The notes under the pieces are model-generated. The model was not told the origin of the DNA. It worked only from the letters and a program-made list of their open reading frames with translations, and did not search any database. From positions 16,909-80,908 of the forward strand of contig CAXXNZ010000019.1 in assembly GCA_963676075.2 (NCBI GenBank): 64,000 nt of DNA, written 5' to 3'. Position numbers and translations under genes: made by a program. Positions within the stretch are counted from its first letter, which is position 1. Each line of letters opens with the position of its first letter. Below are positions 53,145 through 62,976 of the stretch, in pieces. The DNA comes from JAHJQZ01 sp963676075 (GTDB lineage: Bacteria; Pseudomonadota; Alphaproteobacteria; Rhizobiales; Devosiaceae).

Positions 53145-55124
53145 TTACAGCGTGATGCGGTAGATGCCGAAGCCGTCGGCATTGGTGTCGCCGGTGGCCT
53201 CGATCTTGACGCCCTTGACGTCGTTGACGTGCTCGGCGCCCTTCGGGCCGGTCTCGAACAGGACGGTCGTGCCGGGCAGCGGCGCGAAGTTCCAGTTGGC
53301 GTCGGCCTTGGGGTTGATCGTGCCCTTTTCGTGGATGTAGCGCACGATGACGTCGCGGTTGGTGTCGGGCGCAACAAAGATGATGGTCGAGCCATCGGCA
53401 CCCGGGAAGTAACCGCCGCCGCCGGCGCGATAGTTGTTGGTGGCAACCACGAACTTCTGATCCGGAGCGACCGGCTTGCCGTCATACATCAGATCGACGA
53501 TGCGGTTGGCGTCGGGGTTGAGGGTTTCCTTGCCGTCGGACGAGTATTTGGACGGCTGGGAAAGGTCGATCTTGTAGGTCACCCCGTCGATGACGTCGAA
53601 ATTGTAGGACGGGAAGTCCGGATTGATCAGGGCCTCGTCGGACCCGCCGGGGGTGATCTGGTTGAAGATGCCGGCCGAGCGTTCGAGCCAGTTCTTCACC
53701 TGATCGCCGGTGATGGCGACGGCGCGGACGGTGTTCGGATAAAGATAGAGGTCGGCGACGTTCTTGATGGCGACCGGGCCGACGGGGACGTCGGTGTAAT
53801 AGTCCGGACCGCCACGGCCACCGGCCTTGAACGGCGCTGCGGCGGAAAGGATCGGCAGGCTCTCCCACTCAGTGCCCTTCATCATCTGTTCAATGTACCA
53901 GGTCTGCGCCTGGGAAACGATCTGCACCGACGGATCGTCGGCGACGAGGGCGAAATAGGAGAACAGCGGCGCCGCCGTCTCGCCTACGGGTCTGCGGATA
54001 TAGGCGAGCGTGCCTTCGTGATCCTTCTGGACCGGGGCCTCGACCGAAGCGACGTCCTCGACCGTCGGCACGTTCTTGCGATCAACGCGCTCGTAGATCG
54101 GGCGGGCTTCCGAGGTGTGGGCGGCGATCGCCCATTTGCCGTCCTCGCGCTTTTCGAGCATCAGGTCGATCAGGCCCATGTGCGAGCCCCAGAATCCGGC
54201 CATGACGGCGGGCTTGCCCATCAGCGTGCCCTTTTCGTTGTCGACGCCCTTGAGGTCGGGGAAATTGCCCGGGAAGACCAGGTGCTGGTGGCCGGTGAAC
54301 ACCACGTCGATGCCGGGCACGCCGGCCAGGAACAGCGCCGCATTCTCGGCGCCTTCCGAATTGTCCTCGGAAATGCCGGTGTGGGCGAGCGCGATGATCA
54401 GGTCGGCGCCTTCTTCCTTCATCTGCGGCACATAGGCCTCGGCGGTCTTGACGATGTCGCGCGTTGTGACCTTGCCTTCGAGATTGGCATTGTCCCAGAT
54501 CATGATCTGCGGCGGAACGAAGCCGATGAAGCCGAGCTTGACGATATGGGCTTCGCCGGAACCGTCAACGATCTGCTTTTCGACGATGCGGTAGGGCTTG
54601 ATCAGCGTTTCGTCCTTGGTCGGATCGGCGCCGAGTGTCGTGCCCTTGACGATATTGGCCGAAACGAACGGGAAATTGGCGCCGTCGAGCGACTTCATCA
54701 GGAAATCGAGCCCGTAATTGAACTCGTGATTGCCGAGCGTCGACATCTCGTAGCCGAGCGTGTTCATGGCCGCGATCATCGGGTGCAGGTCGCCATCCTT
54801 GAAACCGCGCTCATAGGCGACGTAATCGCCCATCGGGTTGCCCTGGATGAGGTCGCCATTGTCGACCAGAAGCGAGTTGGTCGCCTCGGCGCGGATGCCG
54901 TCGATCAGGGCGGCGGTGCGGGCAAGGCCCATCGTGTCGCTCGGCGCGTCGGCATAATAGTCGTACGGGAAAATGGCCACATGGATATCGGTCGTCTCCA
55001 TCAGGCGAAGATGGGCCTGGTTGGCGGCGGCCTTGACCGAGAACGGATGCAAGGCGATCAGCGCCGTTGCGCTGGCGGTCCCGGCAAGGAATGCGCGCCG
55101 GGAGATCGATTGATGAAAGAGCAT
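53145..55124 (-). CDS. cpdB: Periplasmic 2',3'-cyclic-nucleotide phosphodiesterase/3'-nucleotidase
   Basis: 659 residues. N-terminal Tat-type signal (SISRRAFLAGTASATALIAL). Metallophosphatase motifs: TTDIH (Asp46, His48), DNGDLIQG (Asp91), GNHEFN (Asn132, His133), and FTGHQHLVFPGNF. The C-terminal 5'-nucleotidase substrate domain includes NNYRAGGGGYFPG. It hydrolyses 2',3'-cyclic nucleotides and 3'-nucleotides in the periplasm for phosphate and nucleoside salvage. Monocistronic, own terminator. Confidence 0.95.
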   Translation of the reverse strand: MLFHQSISRRAFLAGTASATALIALHPFSVKAAANQAHLRLMETTDIHVAIFPYDYYADAPSDTMGLARTAALIDGIRAEATNSLLVDNGDLIQGNPMGDYVAYERGFKDGDLHPMIAAMNTLGYEMSTLGNHEFNYGLDFLMKSLDGANFPFVSANIVKGTTLGADPTKDETLIKPYRIVEKQIVDGSGEAHIVKLGFIGFVPPQIMIWDNANLEGKVTTRDIVKTAEAYVPQMKEEGADLIIALAHTGISEDNSEGAENAALFLAGVPGIDVVFTGHQHLVFPGNFPDLKGVDNEKGTLMGKPAVMAGFWGSHMGLIDLMLEKREDGKWAIAAHTSEARPIYERVDRKNVPTVEDVASVEAPVQKDHEGTLAYIRRPVGETAAPLFSYFALVADDPSVQIVSQAQTWYIEQMMKGTEWESLPILSAAAPFKAGGRGGPDYYTDVPVGPVAIKNVADLYLYPNTVRAVAITGDQVKNWLERSAGIFNQITPGGSDEALINPDFPSYNFDVIDGVTYKIDLSQPSKYSSDGKETLNPDANRIVDLMYDGKPVAPDQKFVVATNNYRAGGGGYFPGADGSTIIFVAPDTNRDVIVRYIHEKGTINPKADANWNFAPLPGTTVLFETGPKGAEHVNDVKGVKIEATGDTNADGFGIYRITL

Positions 55125-55352
55125 GTGAACCCCTCTTATTATTTTGATTTTGCGAAATTGGCGGTGAGCGATCTGTCTCCCTCCAATGTGACAGTGCGAT
55201 TACTCATTTGTGTCGGATTTTTGCTGAAGGCGCTGCAATCCACAGCTTGGTGTGGTCCGGTTTGCTGGCGCCCCGTGTGTGCCGCGCTTGCCGAAGCGGG
55301 CATGGCCGTGGCATCTAGTTGAAAACACGGGACATACCGGACCGGGGGAAGA

Positions 55353-56036
55353 GTGGGCACAAAAACAGCGAGCAAAACACCAGCGCCGCGGGGGTCCGGA
55401 GCCGGTGGATCATCACGGACTGGACGAGGGGCAAAACCGCTCGCGAGCGTGCTGGCGGGCCTGTTGCCGATGGTCTTTTGCTTCGTGCCGACCGCGCCGG
55501 CAAATGCCGCTGCTGCGGCGGCGCCCGAAAAGGGACCGATGTTGTGCCAGACACTGGCGGATGGCTATGCGGCGCAACGGACGGACGACACCACGCTGCC
55601 GCCGCTTTTCGACGCGGCGTTTTCCTTTGACGATATGGACTGGGCCGAGGATGCCGGCGTCAAGGCGGTGAACGTGCTCAAGCAGCAGTATTTCGCCAAG
55701 ATCCCCGGCATGATGGGGGTTTTCTTCTGCTTGCCCGACGGCATGATCAAGCAGGTGGTCACCTGCGCCGAGACCTCCGGGACTGAGGGCGACGTGCCTG
55801 CGCTCGATCGCTTCCGGCACATGGCAGGCGCCTTCTTCAATACCATCGGGGCCTCGGATGCGGCGCGCGCGGGCTTTACCGATGCCGTCGACGCCCACGC
55901 GGGCACCGGCGATGCAAAGGCCGCGCCTCCGGGCGGGTTCATCAAGCTCGACGGGCCAATCTACGCTTTCATAACCGGCGAGGATGGCGCCGTGTGCATG
56001 ACCATCTCCCAGACGACCAAACCCGACGCCCAATAG
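55353..56036 (+). CDS. Exported hypothetical protein
   Basis: 227 residues from a GTG at 55353 directly behind GGGGGAAG. A long N-terminus precedes a signal-like segment (ASVLAGLLPMVFCFVPTAPA, cut after ANA). The mature part has Cys pairs in MLCQTLADGY, FFCLPDGMIKQVVTCAET and VCMTISQTTK, so two disulfides are possible. No family recognised. Followed on the same strand by ypfJ after 57 bases, possibly one operon with it. Confidence 0.7.
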   Translation: MGTKTASKTPAPRGSGAGGSSRTGRGAKPLASVLAGLLPMVFCFVPTAPANAAAAAAPEKGPMLCQTLADGYAAQRTDDTTLPPLFDAAFSFDDMDWAEDAGVKAVNVLKQQYFAKIPGMMGVFFCLPDGMIKQVVTCAETSGTEGDVPALDRFRHMAGAFFNTIGASDAARAGFTDAVDAHAGTGDAKAAPPGGFIKLDGPIYAFITGEDGAVCMTISQTTKPDAQ

Positions 56037-56093
56037 GCGTGTGACAGGACTGCGGGCGGCCAAGGCCGTTTGCCGCGAAAACCGAGGTAGGCG

Positions 56094-56978
56094 ATGAAGT
56101 GGCGAGGACGCCGGCAATCGGCGAATATCGAAGACCGGCGCGGCAGATCCGGCGGGTTCGGCGGAGCCCCCCTTCGCGTTGGCAAGGCAGGCGGGGGTTC
56201 TGTGCTGGCGCTTGTGGTCATCGTCGTCGTGGCACTGATGTTTGGCATCGACCCGAGTCAGTTGCTCAACGGCACCCTCGATAGCGGCGGCAGCTACGCA
56301 CCGTCCGGGTCCTCGGCCTCCACCTCGACCGGGCAGGATGACGAGATGAAGCGCTTCGTCTCGGTCGTCATCGCCGACACTGAAACCTATTGGACCGAGG
56401 CCTTCAAGGGCAGCAGCGTGAGCTATCAGAAGCCGAAGGTGGTGCTGTTTTCCGGACGCTCACCGTCTGGTTGCGGGCTTGCCGACGCGGCGACGGGGCC
56501 GTTCTACTGCCCGGCGGATTCTAAGGTCTATATCGACCTGAGCTTTTACGACCAGCTGAAACGCCAGTTCGGCGCCGGCGGCGATTTCGCCGAAGCCTAT
56601 GTGCTGGCCCACGAGATCGGCCATCACGTCCAGAACCTCACCGGCCTTTTGCCCTACGTCAACGAACAGCGCTCCAAGTTGAGCGCCGCCGAAGCCAATG
56701 CCCTGTCGGTCAGGGTCGAACTGCAGGCCGACTGCTATGCTGGCGTCTGGGCGGCCTATGAGAAACAGCAGGGCCTGCTCGATCCAGGCGATATCGAAGA
56801 GGCATTGAACGCTGCCTCGATGATCGGCGACGACACGCTGCAAAAGCGCGCCAAGGGCTTTGCCGTGCCGGACAGCTTTACCCACGGCAGCTCGGCGCAG
56901 CGGGTCAAATGGTTCCGGATCGGGCAACAAAGCGGCGATCCCAATGCCTGCGATACCTTCAATGTGGATGACGTCTGA
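56094..56978 (+). CDS. ypfJ: Neutral zinc metallopeptidase, YpfJ/KPN_02809 family
   Basis: 294 residues. A basic N-terminal tail, one membrane helix (SVLALVVIVVVALMFGI, ~36-52), then the catalytic domain facing outward with the zinc motif HEIGHH (173-178), preceded by GPFYCPADSKVYIDLSFYD and followed by RVELQADCYAGVWAAYE, the family signature. Predicted membrane-anchored protease; substrate unknown. Its stop and the next ATG share one base (TGATG). Confidence 0.93.
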   Translation: MKWRGRRQSANIEDRRGRSGGFGGAPLRVGKAGGGSVLALVVIVVVALMFGIDPSQLLNGTLDSGGSYAPSGSSASTSTGQDDEMKRFVSVVIADTETYWTEAFKGSSVSYQKPKVVLFSGRSPSGCGLADAATGPFYCPADSKVYIDLSFYDQLKRQFGAGGDFAEAYVLAHEIGHHVQNLTGLLPYVNEQRSKLSAAEANALSVRVELQADCYAGVWAAYEKQQGLLDPGDIEEALNAASMIGDDTLQKRAKGFAVPDSFTHGSSAQRVKWFRIGQQSGDPNACDTFNVDDV

Positions 56979-57514
56979 TGGCCGGAGAACTGCTTGTCAA
57001 AGGCCCACCGGTGACCGCAATCCGTTTTGACGATGATGGCAGGATTCCCAATTCGCGCCTGCCGCTTCTGCATTATCCGGCAGCGGTGCCCCGTCTCGAC
57101 GCCAGCGCCGAGGTGATGGAAGAGCTGCTGGAAAAAGGCGGCTGGCCGCCGCGCTGGCGCGCCTCGATTTTCACCTATCACCATTTCCATTCGACTGCGC
57201 ACGAGGTGCTCGGCGTCGCCGCGGGCGATGCCTGGGTGCAGATGGGCGGCGCCAAGGGGCGGGAGCTGAGGATATTCGCCGGCGATGTCGTCGTCATTCC
57301 CGCCGGGGTCGGACATTGCCGGCTGAGTTCGACCACGAATTTCCTCGTCGTTGGCGGCTATACGCCGGGCGCCGACTGGGACCTGATGCGTGGTCAGGAT
57401 GGCGAACGCCCGGAAGCCGACCGCAATATTGCCGCCGTGCCGCTGCCCGAGACCGACCCCGTCTTCGGTGCGACCGGTCCGCTTATTGACCTTTGGAGCT
57501 CTGCGGCGCACTAG
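56978..57514 (+). CDS. Cupin-fold protein, YjlB-like
   Basis: 178 residues; the ATG overlaps the ypfJ stop by one base, so translation is coupled. Landmarks of YjlB-type cupins are present: FDDDGRIPNSRLPLLHYP, WPPRWRASIFTYHHFHSTAH, EVLGVAAGDAWVQMGG, VVIPAGVGHCRLS, and DWDLMRGQ. The family binds a metal in a beta barrel; activity unknown. Cytoplasmic. Last gene of the ypfJ unit. Confidence 0.85.
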   Translation: MAGELLVKGPPVTAIRFDDDGRIPNSRLPLLHYPAAVPRLDASAEVMEELLEKGGWPPRWRASIFTYHHFHSTAHEVLGVAAGDAWVQMGGAKGRELRIFAGDVVVIPAGVGHCRLSSTTNFLVVGGYTPGADWDLMRGQDGERPEADRNIAAVPLPETDPVFGATGPLIDLWSSAAH

Positions 57515-57616
57515 GGCAGGGCTGCAAGGTTGAGAGGTCCGCCTGTCCGGGATCCGTGACCTGCAGCATCGAAACTGTCGCGTGTCCGGTTAAGGCCGGT
57601 TGCCGATCCGCCAGCA

Positions 57617-59185
57617 ATGTCAAAGCCTGACCGGACCAAAGACGTGAGCATTCCCAAGATCCTTCATTTCACCTGGAAGACCAAAACCCTGCCCGGTTTC
57701 CTCAACCGGCTGTTCGAGGGCTGGAAGGCGCTGCACCCGGACTGGGAGGTGATGTTGTGGGACGACGCCGATATCGACAGGCTCCTTCGTGAGGATTACC
57801 CCGAACTCGTGCCGGTCTTCGAGCGCTTCCCGCACCAGATCTTTCGGGTCGACAGCTTTCGGTTTCTTGTGCTGCACAAGCATGGCGGCATCTATTCCGA
57901 TCTCGACGTGGTGCCGAAACGCAAGCTCGATCCGCTAACCGAACAGAGCACCTGTTTCGTCGGCGTTGAACCCGAGATCGATGCCAAGGCCAATAATGCC
58001 AAATACCTTGGCATGCCGTTCTGCCTTGGCAATGCCTTCATGGGGTCCGAGCCCGGCCACCAGTTCTGGGTCCATTGCATGAAGGGTCTGGAACTGAGCC
58101 ATTGCAAGGACGTGGTCGATGCGACCGGTCCGCGCTTCGTCAATTCTGTTGCCCTGACCGTGCCGCGCGCCGATCGGCCCGACGCGCTGATGCCCGAATG
58201 CTGGTCGCCGCTCTCGGGCACGGGCCGGCCGGCGCCGACGTCGCCCGACTATGCTCCCAAACTCGCAAAGCGCTTCACGGTGATCGGCGAGGGCGAGCCA
58301 TCCTATGGGTCGCATCTGTGGCGTAATTCCTGGCTGAGTCCGATTGTTTGGAAGGGGCCGAGATTCTGGCGCATCCCGAACGAGATCAAATGGGCATGGC
58401 GCCGCATGGCGCACAGGCAGATGGCTGACACGCGCATCGCCTATCCGAGCGTCGATTATGACGACCAGGATCTGAAACCTGTGCCGGTCAACAGCAAGCT
58501 GACGATCGCCATCGATCTGGCGCATGGTGCCGACATCGAAAAGCTCTCGGCGGCGCTGAAGGCGAGTGCCGGATCGGCAGAGAGGATTATCCTGTGCGGT
58601 GGCCAGGGCCACGAGCGCATGGCCTTGCAGGCGCTGTGCGCTGAATGGTGCGACAGCGTCGGCAAGCAAGCGGAGAGCGGCATCGCCGGGCGTAACGGTG
58701 TGTTCGAGACGATTGGCGCCGCAACCGACTACGTGTTGTTCGTCGATGGACGCCTGACCGATGCCCCCGAAAACGCAGCAAACCAGATGATGGCTTCTGG
58801 CAGGCCGGTGACCACGGCCTGGATCGAAGGGTCGACAGGCGAGGACCTCAACCGTCATGCCTTCACGGCATCGGGCGATCTGTTCAAGTATTTGTACCGC
58901 AATGGCGGTCGCGACGGGGCCATCCGCGATGTGTCATCGGGCACGCAGCGCATGCCGTTCAATGCCTTCTTCGCCCTCAACATGGCCCCCCTGACCGCGA
59001 CGGGGCCGGAGTTTCTGCTGGTTTCCGCAGACGTGGCGCGGGCAGGTGTGCGCTTTGCGGAGGTGCCGTACAAATATCACACCGACAGCGAGGGATTGTG
59101 CCTGATGGCGCGCGACAAGGGCTTCGAGGTGTGCGGCATGCCCGGTGTCAGGGTGCGCCTCGGAGACGGGACGGGCGCGCCATGA
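57617..59185 (+). CDS. Glycosyltransferase, GT32 domain plus Anp1-like domain (1)
   Basis: 522 residues. Residues 11-130 are a GT32/OCH1-type domain: IPKILHFTWKTKT, GIYSDLDVVPKRKL with DxD at Asp95/Asp97. From about 285 on a second domain resembles the GT62/Anp1 family: VLFVDGRLTDAP at the place of the Anp1 DxD strand (second Asp lost), then LLVSADVARAGVRFAEVPY and HTDSEGLCLMARDKGFEVCG. No signal peptide or membrane segment, so cytoplasmic, presumably adding hexose to a cell-surface glycan. ATGA overlap with the next gene. Confidence 0.85.
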   Translation: MSKPDRTKDVSIPKILHFTWKTKTLPGFLNRLFEGWKALHPDWEVMLWDDADIDRLLREDYPELVPVFERFPHQIFRVDSFRFLVLHKHGGIYSDLDVVPKRKLDPLTEQSTCFVGVEPEIDAKANNAKYLGMPFCLGNAFMGSEPGHQFWVHCMKGLELSHCKDVVDATGPRFVNSVALTVPRADRPDALMPECWSPLSGTGRPAPTSPDYAPKLAKRFTVIGEGEPSYGSHLWRNSWLSPIVWKGPRFWRIPNEIKWAWRRMAHRQMADTRIAYPSVDYDDQDLKPVPVNSKLTIAIDLAHGADIEKLSAALKASAGSAERIILCGGQGHERMALQALCAEWCDSVGKQAESGIAGRNGVFETIGAATDYVLFVDGRLTDAPENAANQMMASGRPVTTAWIEGSTGEDLNRHAFTASGDLFKYLYRNGGRDGAIRDVSSGTQRMPFNAFFALNMAPLTATGPEFLLVSADVARAGVRFAEVPYKYHTDSEGLCLMARDKGFEVCGMPGVRVRLGDGTGAP

Positions 59186-60789
59186 GCATTCCCAAACACA
59201 TCCATTTCACCTGGAAGACCGAGGACGTGCCGGGCGACATGGCCGTCTGGCTGAGGCGCTGGCGCGAGCTGCACCCGCATTGGGAGATCACGCTGTGGAC
59301 CGATGCGAAAATGCACGACTTCGTGGCCAAGACCTATCCCGATCTGCTTGCGACCTATGACGGATATCCGCGCAACATCCAGCGGGCCGACAGCTTCCGC
59401 TACCTCGTGCTCAACGCGCTTGGTGGGGTCTACGCTGATCTCGATGTCGAGCCGTTCCGTGCCATCGACGAACTGATTGACGGGCTGGACTGCTTCGCCG
59501 GCATCGAGCCGGATGAGCATATGGGACCGGACCGGACGCATTCTGGCGCGCCGTTCCTTGTTACCAATGCCTTTATCGGCGGCGTCGCGGAACATCCGTG
59601 GTTCAAGCAGTTGGTGGCGCTGTTGCCGCAGACGGCAGACATTGAGGATATCTTCCAGTCGACCGGACCAGCGGTGACGACGGCGGCGGCTTTAAGGCTG
59701 GAGCGGGCGCAAAGGCCGACACTGATCCTGCCGCAACAATGGTCGCCGGAAGCCACGGGTGGCTGGGAATACAAGAGCGATGAAAAGCTCAGGCGGATGC
59801 TGGCGCCGGGCTTCGATTTTGCCGAGGTGACCGGGCGGTTCGTCGCGCATCGCTGGCTGTCGACCTGGGTGCCCTGGGACAAACGTCAGGCCTGGCTCGC
59901 CAAGCCGTTCCACGCCATGCACGCGATTAAATGGGCCTGGCGCAAGGCGCGGCACAGGGATCTTGCTGCAGTCGATATCCGCGATGCTGCCGAGCCTTAT
60001 TTCGACCAGGCGCCCAACCCGCCAGCGGACTGGCCGCGCGTCGCCATTTGCGTCATTGCCGAACACAAGCCGGACCTGTCGGTGCGCCTCGTCGATGCCA
60101 TTGCCGAACTCGATTATCCGCCCGACCGTCTGGCGTTTGTCATTGCGCAGTTCGATGCACGTCCGCAGGGCAGGGACAAGCCGGCGATCGCCGATGGCGT
60201 CGTCGCGCCCGGACGTCAGGGTTTGCCGATCGAGCTGGTCTACGCTCCGCCCGACCGGGCAAAAGACGGAGCGGGTCTCAGCGACGCGCACTGGCGCATG
60301 CTGCGTTGGTCGCGGCTTGCCAATAGCGCCGTCGCCGACATGCGCGGACGGGCCGAATGGGTGCTGTTCGTCGATGCATCGGTGACGTCAATTCCGCCGG
60401 AGGCGCTCAAGGCGATGCTGTCGGCGCAAAAGCCGGTGGTGGCTCTTTCTGCGCGCGATGGTAAGGCAGAGGAGGCGGACAGGTCCGTTTTCCGCTATGC
60501 CAATGGCGGTGGCATCCGGACAGTCTACAAGATTCGCGGTGAAGACGGACTTGCCGATGCCGAACGGGGGCAGCGCGATTACCTCTCGGGTGTTCGCGCT
60601 TTTGCCCAGGTGCCGCTCGATGGCGTCGGGCAGAGCTTCGTTCTGGTGCGGCGCGACGTGCTTGAGCAGGGGGTACGGTTTGCCGATGCGCCCTATCATC
60701 TGCATATGGGCGGCGAGGGGCTGGCGCTGATGGCGCGGCACAAGGGTTTCGAGGCCGCTGGCCTCACGGATTTGGTGGTACGCAAATGA
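59182..60789 (+). CDS. Glycosyltransferase, GT32 domain plus Anp1-like domain (2)
   Basis: 535 residues, starting inside the stop codon of its paralogue (ATGA). GT32 part: SIPKHIHFTWKTED, FRYLVLNALGGVYADLDVEP with DxD Asp86/Asp88. Second part from about 285: PRVAICVIAEHKPDLSVRLV, EWVLFVDASVTSIPPEALKA (DAS instead of DxD), then AQVPLDGVGQSFVLVRRDVL and FADAPYHLHMGGEGLALMAR, the last being a good match to the Anp1 ending. Paralogue of 57617-59185. The next gene, yhiN, overlaps by 4 bases, so three genes form one coupled unit. Confidence 0.87.
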   Translation: MSIPKHIHFTWKTEDVPGDMAVWLRRWRELHPHWEITLWTDAKMHDFVAKTYPDLLATYDGYPRNIQRADSFRYLVLNALGGVYADLDVEPFRAIDELIDGLDCFAGIEPDEHMGPDRTHSGAPFLVTNAFIGGVAEHPWFKQLVALLPQTADIEDIFQSTGPAVTTAAALRLERAQRPTLILPQQWSPEATGGWEYKSDEKLRRMLAPGFDFAEVTGRFVAHRWLSTWVPWDKRQAWLAKPFHAMHAIKWAWRKARHRDLAAVDIRDAAEPYFDQAPNPPADWPRVAICVIAEHKPDLSVRLVDAIAELDYPPDRLAFVIAQFDARPQGRDKPAIADGVVAPGRQGLPIELVYAPPDRAKDGAGLSDAHWRMLRWSRLANSAVADMRGRAEWVLFVDASVTSIPPEALKAMLSAQKPVVALSARDGKAEEADRSVFRYANGGGIRTVYKIRGEDGLADAERGQRDYLSGVRAFAQVPLDGVGQSFVLVRRDVLEQGVRFADAPYHLHMGGEGLALMARHKGFEAAGLTDLVVRK

Positions 60790-61958
60790 TCGATTTCGAT
60801 GTTGTGATTGTCGGGGCAGGCGCCGCCGGCATGATGTGTGCCATCGAGGCCGGCAAGCGCGGACGGCGCGTGCTGGTCATTGAGCGCAATTCGGTGCCGG
60901 GCGAGAAGATCCGCATTTCCGGTGGCGGACGCTGCAATTTTACCAACATCAATGCCGGGCGGAACACCTATATCTCGGGCAATGTAAAATTCGCCCTGTC
61001 GGCGCTGGCCCGCTACACGCCCAAGGATTTCATCACCCTGATCGAGCAACATGGCATTGCCTGGCACGACAAGGGCGAGGGGCAGCTGTTCTGCGATGAC
61101 AGCGCCATGGATGTCGTTGCCATGCTGCGCGAGGAAATGAGCCATGTCGGTGTGACGGTTCGCACCGGCACCGAGATCACCGGCGTGCGCAAGATCGACG
61201 AGGGTTTTGCAGTCGACACCGAGCGCGGCACGGTGACAGCCGAAGCGCTGGTGATTGCGACGGGCGGCAAGTCGATCCCCAAAATGGGCGCGACCGCCTT
61301 CGGCTATCACGTCGCCGAGCAGTTCGGTATCCCGGTAACCGAGACCCGTCCGGCGCTCGTGCCGCTGACCTTCGATCCGGTGTTCCTCAGGACCTATGGC
61401 GCGCTGAGCGGCGTGTCGCTGCCGGCGGCAGTGTCCTGCGGCAAGGCGCGGTTCGAGGCTGACCTGCTGCTGACCCATCGCGGCCTTTCCGGCCCGGCGA
61501 TCCTGCAGATTTCCTCGTTCTGGCATGAGGGCCAGGAGATCGAAATCGATCTGCTGCCGGGGCGCGACGTGCTCGCCGACTTGAAGGCGATCAAGGCGGC
61601 GCCGGGCAAGCGCGAGGTCGTCGGCGTTTTGAGCGAATGGATGCCGCACCGGCTGGCGCAGGTGATTGCCGCCGAGTTCCCCGGCAAGGTCTCGGAGATG
61701 AAGGACGCCGTGTTGGCCCAGCTAACCGATCGCCTCAAGAAATGGCGGATCAAGCCGACCGGCACCGAAGGCTACCGCACCGCCGAAGTGACCCTCGGCG
61801 GCGTCGATACACGGGCACTCGATGCCAAGAGCTTTGCGGCGCGCGAGGTGCCGGGGCTCCATTTCATCGGCGAGGTCGTCGATGTCACCGGCTGGCTCGG
61901 CGGGTTCAATTTCCAGTGGGCCTGGGCCAGTGGCTGGGCCGCCGGGCAGGTGGTTTAG
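60786..61958 (+). CDS. FAD-dependent oxidoreductase, YhiN/HI0933 family
   Basis: 390 residues; ATGA overlap with the glycosyltransferase. FAD site VVIVGAGAAGMMCAIEAGKR, family signature EKIRISGGGRCNFTN, VIATGGKSIPKMGATAFGY, and the C-terminal GLHFIGEVVDVTGWLGGFN. Cytoplasmic flavoprotein of unknown reaction. The coupling to glycosyltransferases may be accidental. Confidence 0.92.
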   Translation: MIDFDVVIVGAGAAGMMCAIEAGKRGRRVLVIERNSVPGEKIRISGGGRCNFTNINAGRNTYISGNVKFALSALARYTPKDFITLIEQHGIAWHDKGEGQLFCDDSAMDVVAMLREEMSHVGVTVRTGTEITGVRKIDEGFAVDTERGTVTAEALVIATGGKSIPKMGATAFGYHVAEQFGIPVTETRPALVPLTFDPVFLRTYGALSGVSLPAAVSCGKARFEADLLLTHRGLSGPAILQISSFWHEGQEIEIDLLPGRDVLADLKAIKAAPGKREVVGVLSEWMPHRLAQVIAAEFPGKVSEMKDAVLAQLTDRLKKWRIKPTGTEGYRTAEVTLGGVDTRALDAKSFAAREVPGLHFIGEVVDVTGWLGGFNFQWAWASGWAAGQVV

Positions 61959-62011
61959 GAAAGTCGACGCCTTCTCCCTGCCCTGAAGGGAGGAAGAAGG
62001 CGCCCAAAAAC

Positions 62012-62689
62012 CTAGCGCACCACCTTTATGCCGAAGCCGGGGTGGCCGATGGCGCCCCAGAGCTTGAGCCAGAGGTGCAGGGAAGCCTCCATGCCGCGGG
62101 CGGCGGTGAGGTCGCCAAGGTCTATGACGTCGCGCCAGCCGAACTCGGTCGTAAGGAAGCGGGCGACGGCGCTGCGAGCGTCCGGATCATTGCCGCACAC
62201 GAACATGGTGTGATCGCCATCGGCGACGGCGGCAGGATCAACCATGACATTGGCATTGACGGTGTTGAGCGTCTTGACGACACGGGCGTTGGGCAAAATC
62301 CGCTGGATCATTTCGGCCAGTGAATCGGTGTTGGAGATGAACAGGCTCGGCGGCATGTCGCGCGAGAACTCGAGCGGGTTGGAAACATCGAGGACGATCT
62401 TGTCGCCGATCGCTTCGGTGCCGGCGGCGGTGAGCCCGTCGAGCGTACCCTTGCCGTTGAGCGCGAAGATCACCCACTCGCCATGGACGGCGGCGCTGGC
62501 AAGATCGGTCAGCGTGATGGCTTCGTGGGTCGCCAGCCAGTCGGAAAGAGAGATCTGTCCTTGAGGTGGAATGCGGGCGAGCGTGGCTTCGGGATCGCGG
62601 GTGCCAAGAGCGACGTCGTGTCCAAGCGTTGTCAGCTTGGCGGCAATGGTACGGCCGACCATGCCGGTTCCGAGAACGGCGATTTTCAT
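62012..62689 (-). CDS. NADPH-dependent F420-reductase-type oxidoreductase
   Basis: 225 residues. Rossmann motif MKIAVLGTGMVGRTIAAKLT at the N-terminus, ALGTRDPEAT, LDVSNPLEFS, and VKTLNTVNANVMVDP. The fold is that of the coenzyme F420H2:NADP oxidoreductase family; in bacteria without F420 such proteins use other substrates. Convergent with yhiN (53-base gap), alone on the minus strand. Confidence 0.88.
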   Translation of the reverse strand: MKIAVLGTGMVGRTIAAKLTTLGHDVALGTRDPEATLARIPPQGQISLSDWLATHEAITLTDLASAAVHGEWVIFALNGKGTLDGLTAAGTEAIGDKIVLDVSNPLEFSRDMPPSLFISNTDSLAEMIQRILPNARVVKTLNTVNANVMVDPAAVADGDHTMFVCGNDPDARSAVARFLTTEFGWRDVIDLGDLTAARGMEASLHLWLKLWGAIGHPGFGIKVVR

Positions 62690-62976
62690 CGAATATAGTC
62701 CTTTGTTCAGCGGGGCCGGGTTGCGTTGGGGCCGTAGGGTGCGGGGTGGACCCCGCGCCGACGGCAGATCACGCTTTGGTAAAATCGCCTGATCTGCTCT
62801 CGTTCATTGAGTGGTTGCGTTTTCGAGGCTTCGACAAGCTCAGCCGGAAAAGTGGTGTCCACTTTTCCTCAAAACACGCCAGACAGATAATCATCCATGC
62901 CGCGGCGCGCAACATCAGTGCCGGCACACCCTTGGGAGGCGTGCCGGAAATGCCTGCTGTCGCGGCTTGAGGCCAA
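62690..62976. other. Gap after the first cytochrome b561 gene
   Basis: About 290 bases with a hairpin at 62921-62947. No gene I can support. Confidence 0.4.
62921..62947 (-). terminator. Hairpin after the first cytochrome b561 gene
   Basis: CCGGCAC (62921-62927) pairs with GTGCCGG (62941-62947), with additional CC/GG pairing inside. It lies 29 bases beyond the stop codon on the minus strand. No T-run. Confidence 0.55.

Noticed and set aside
53229..55322. A 697-codon plus-strand open frame opposite cpdB
   Set aside because: Antisense to a full-length Tat-exported nucleotidase with all motifs; no protein features in the antisense translation.
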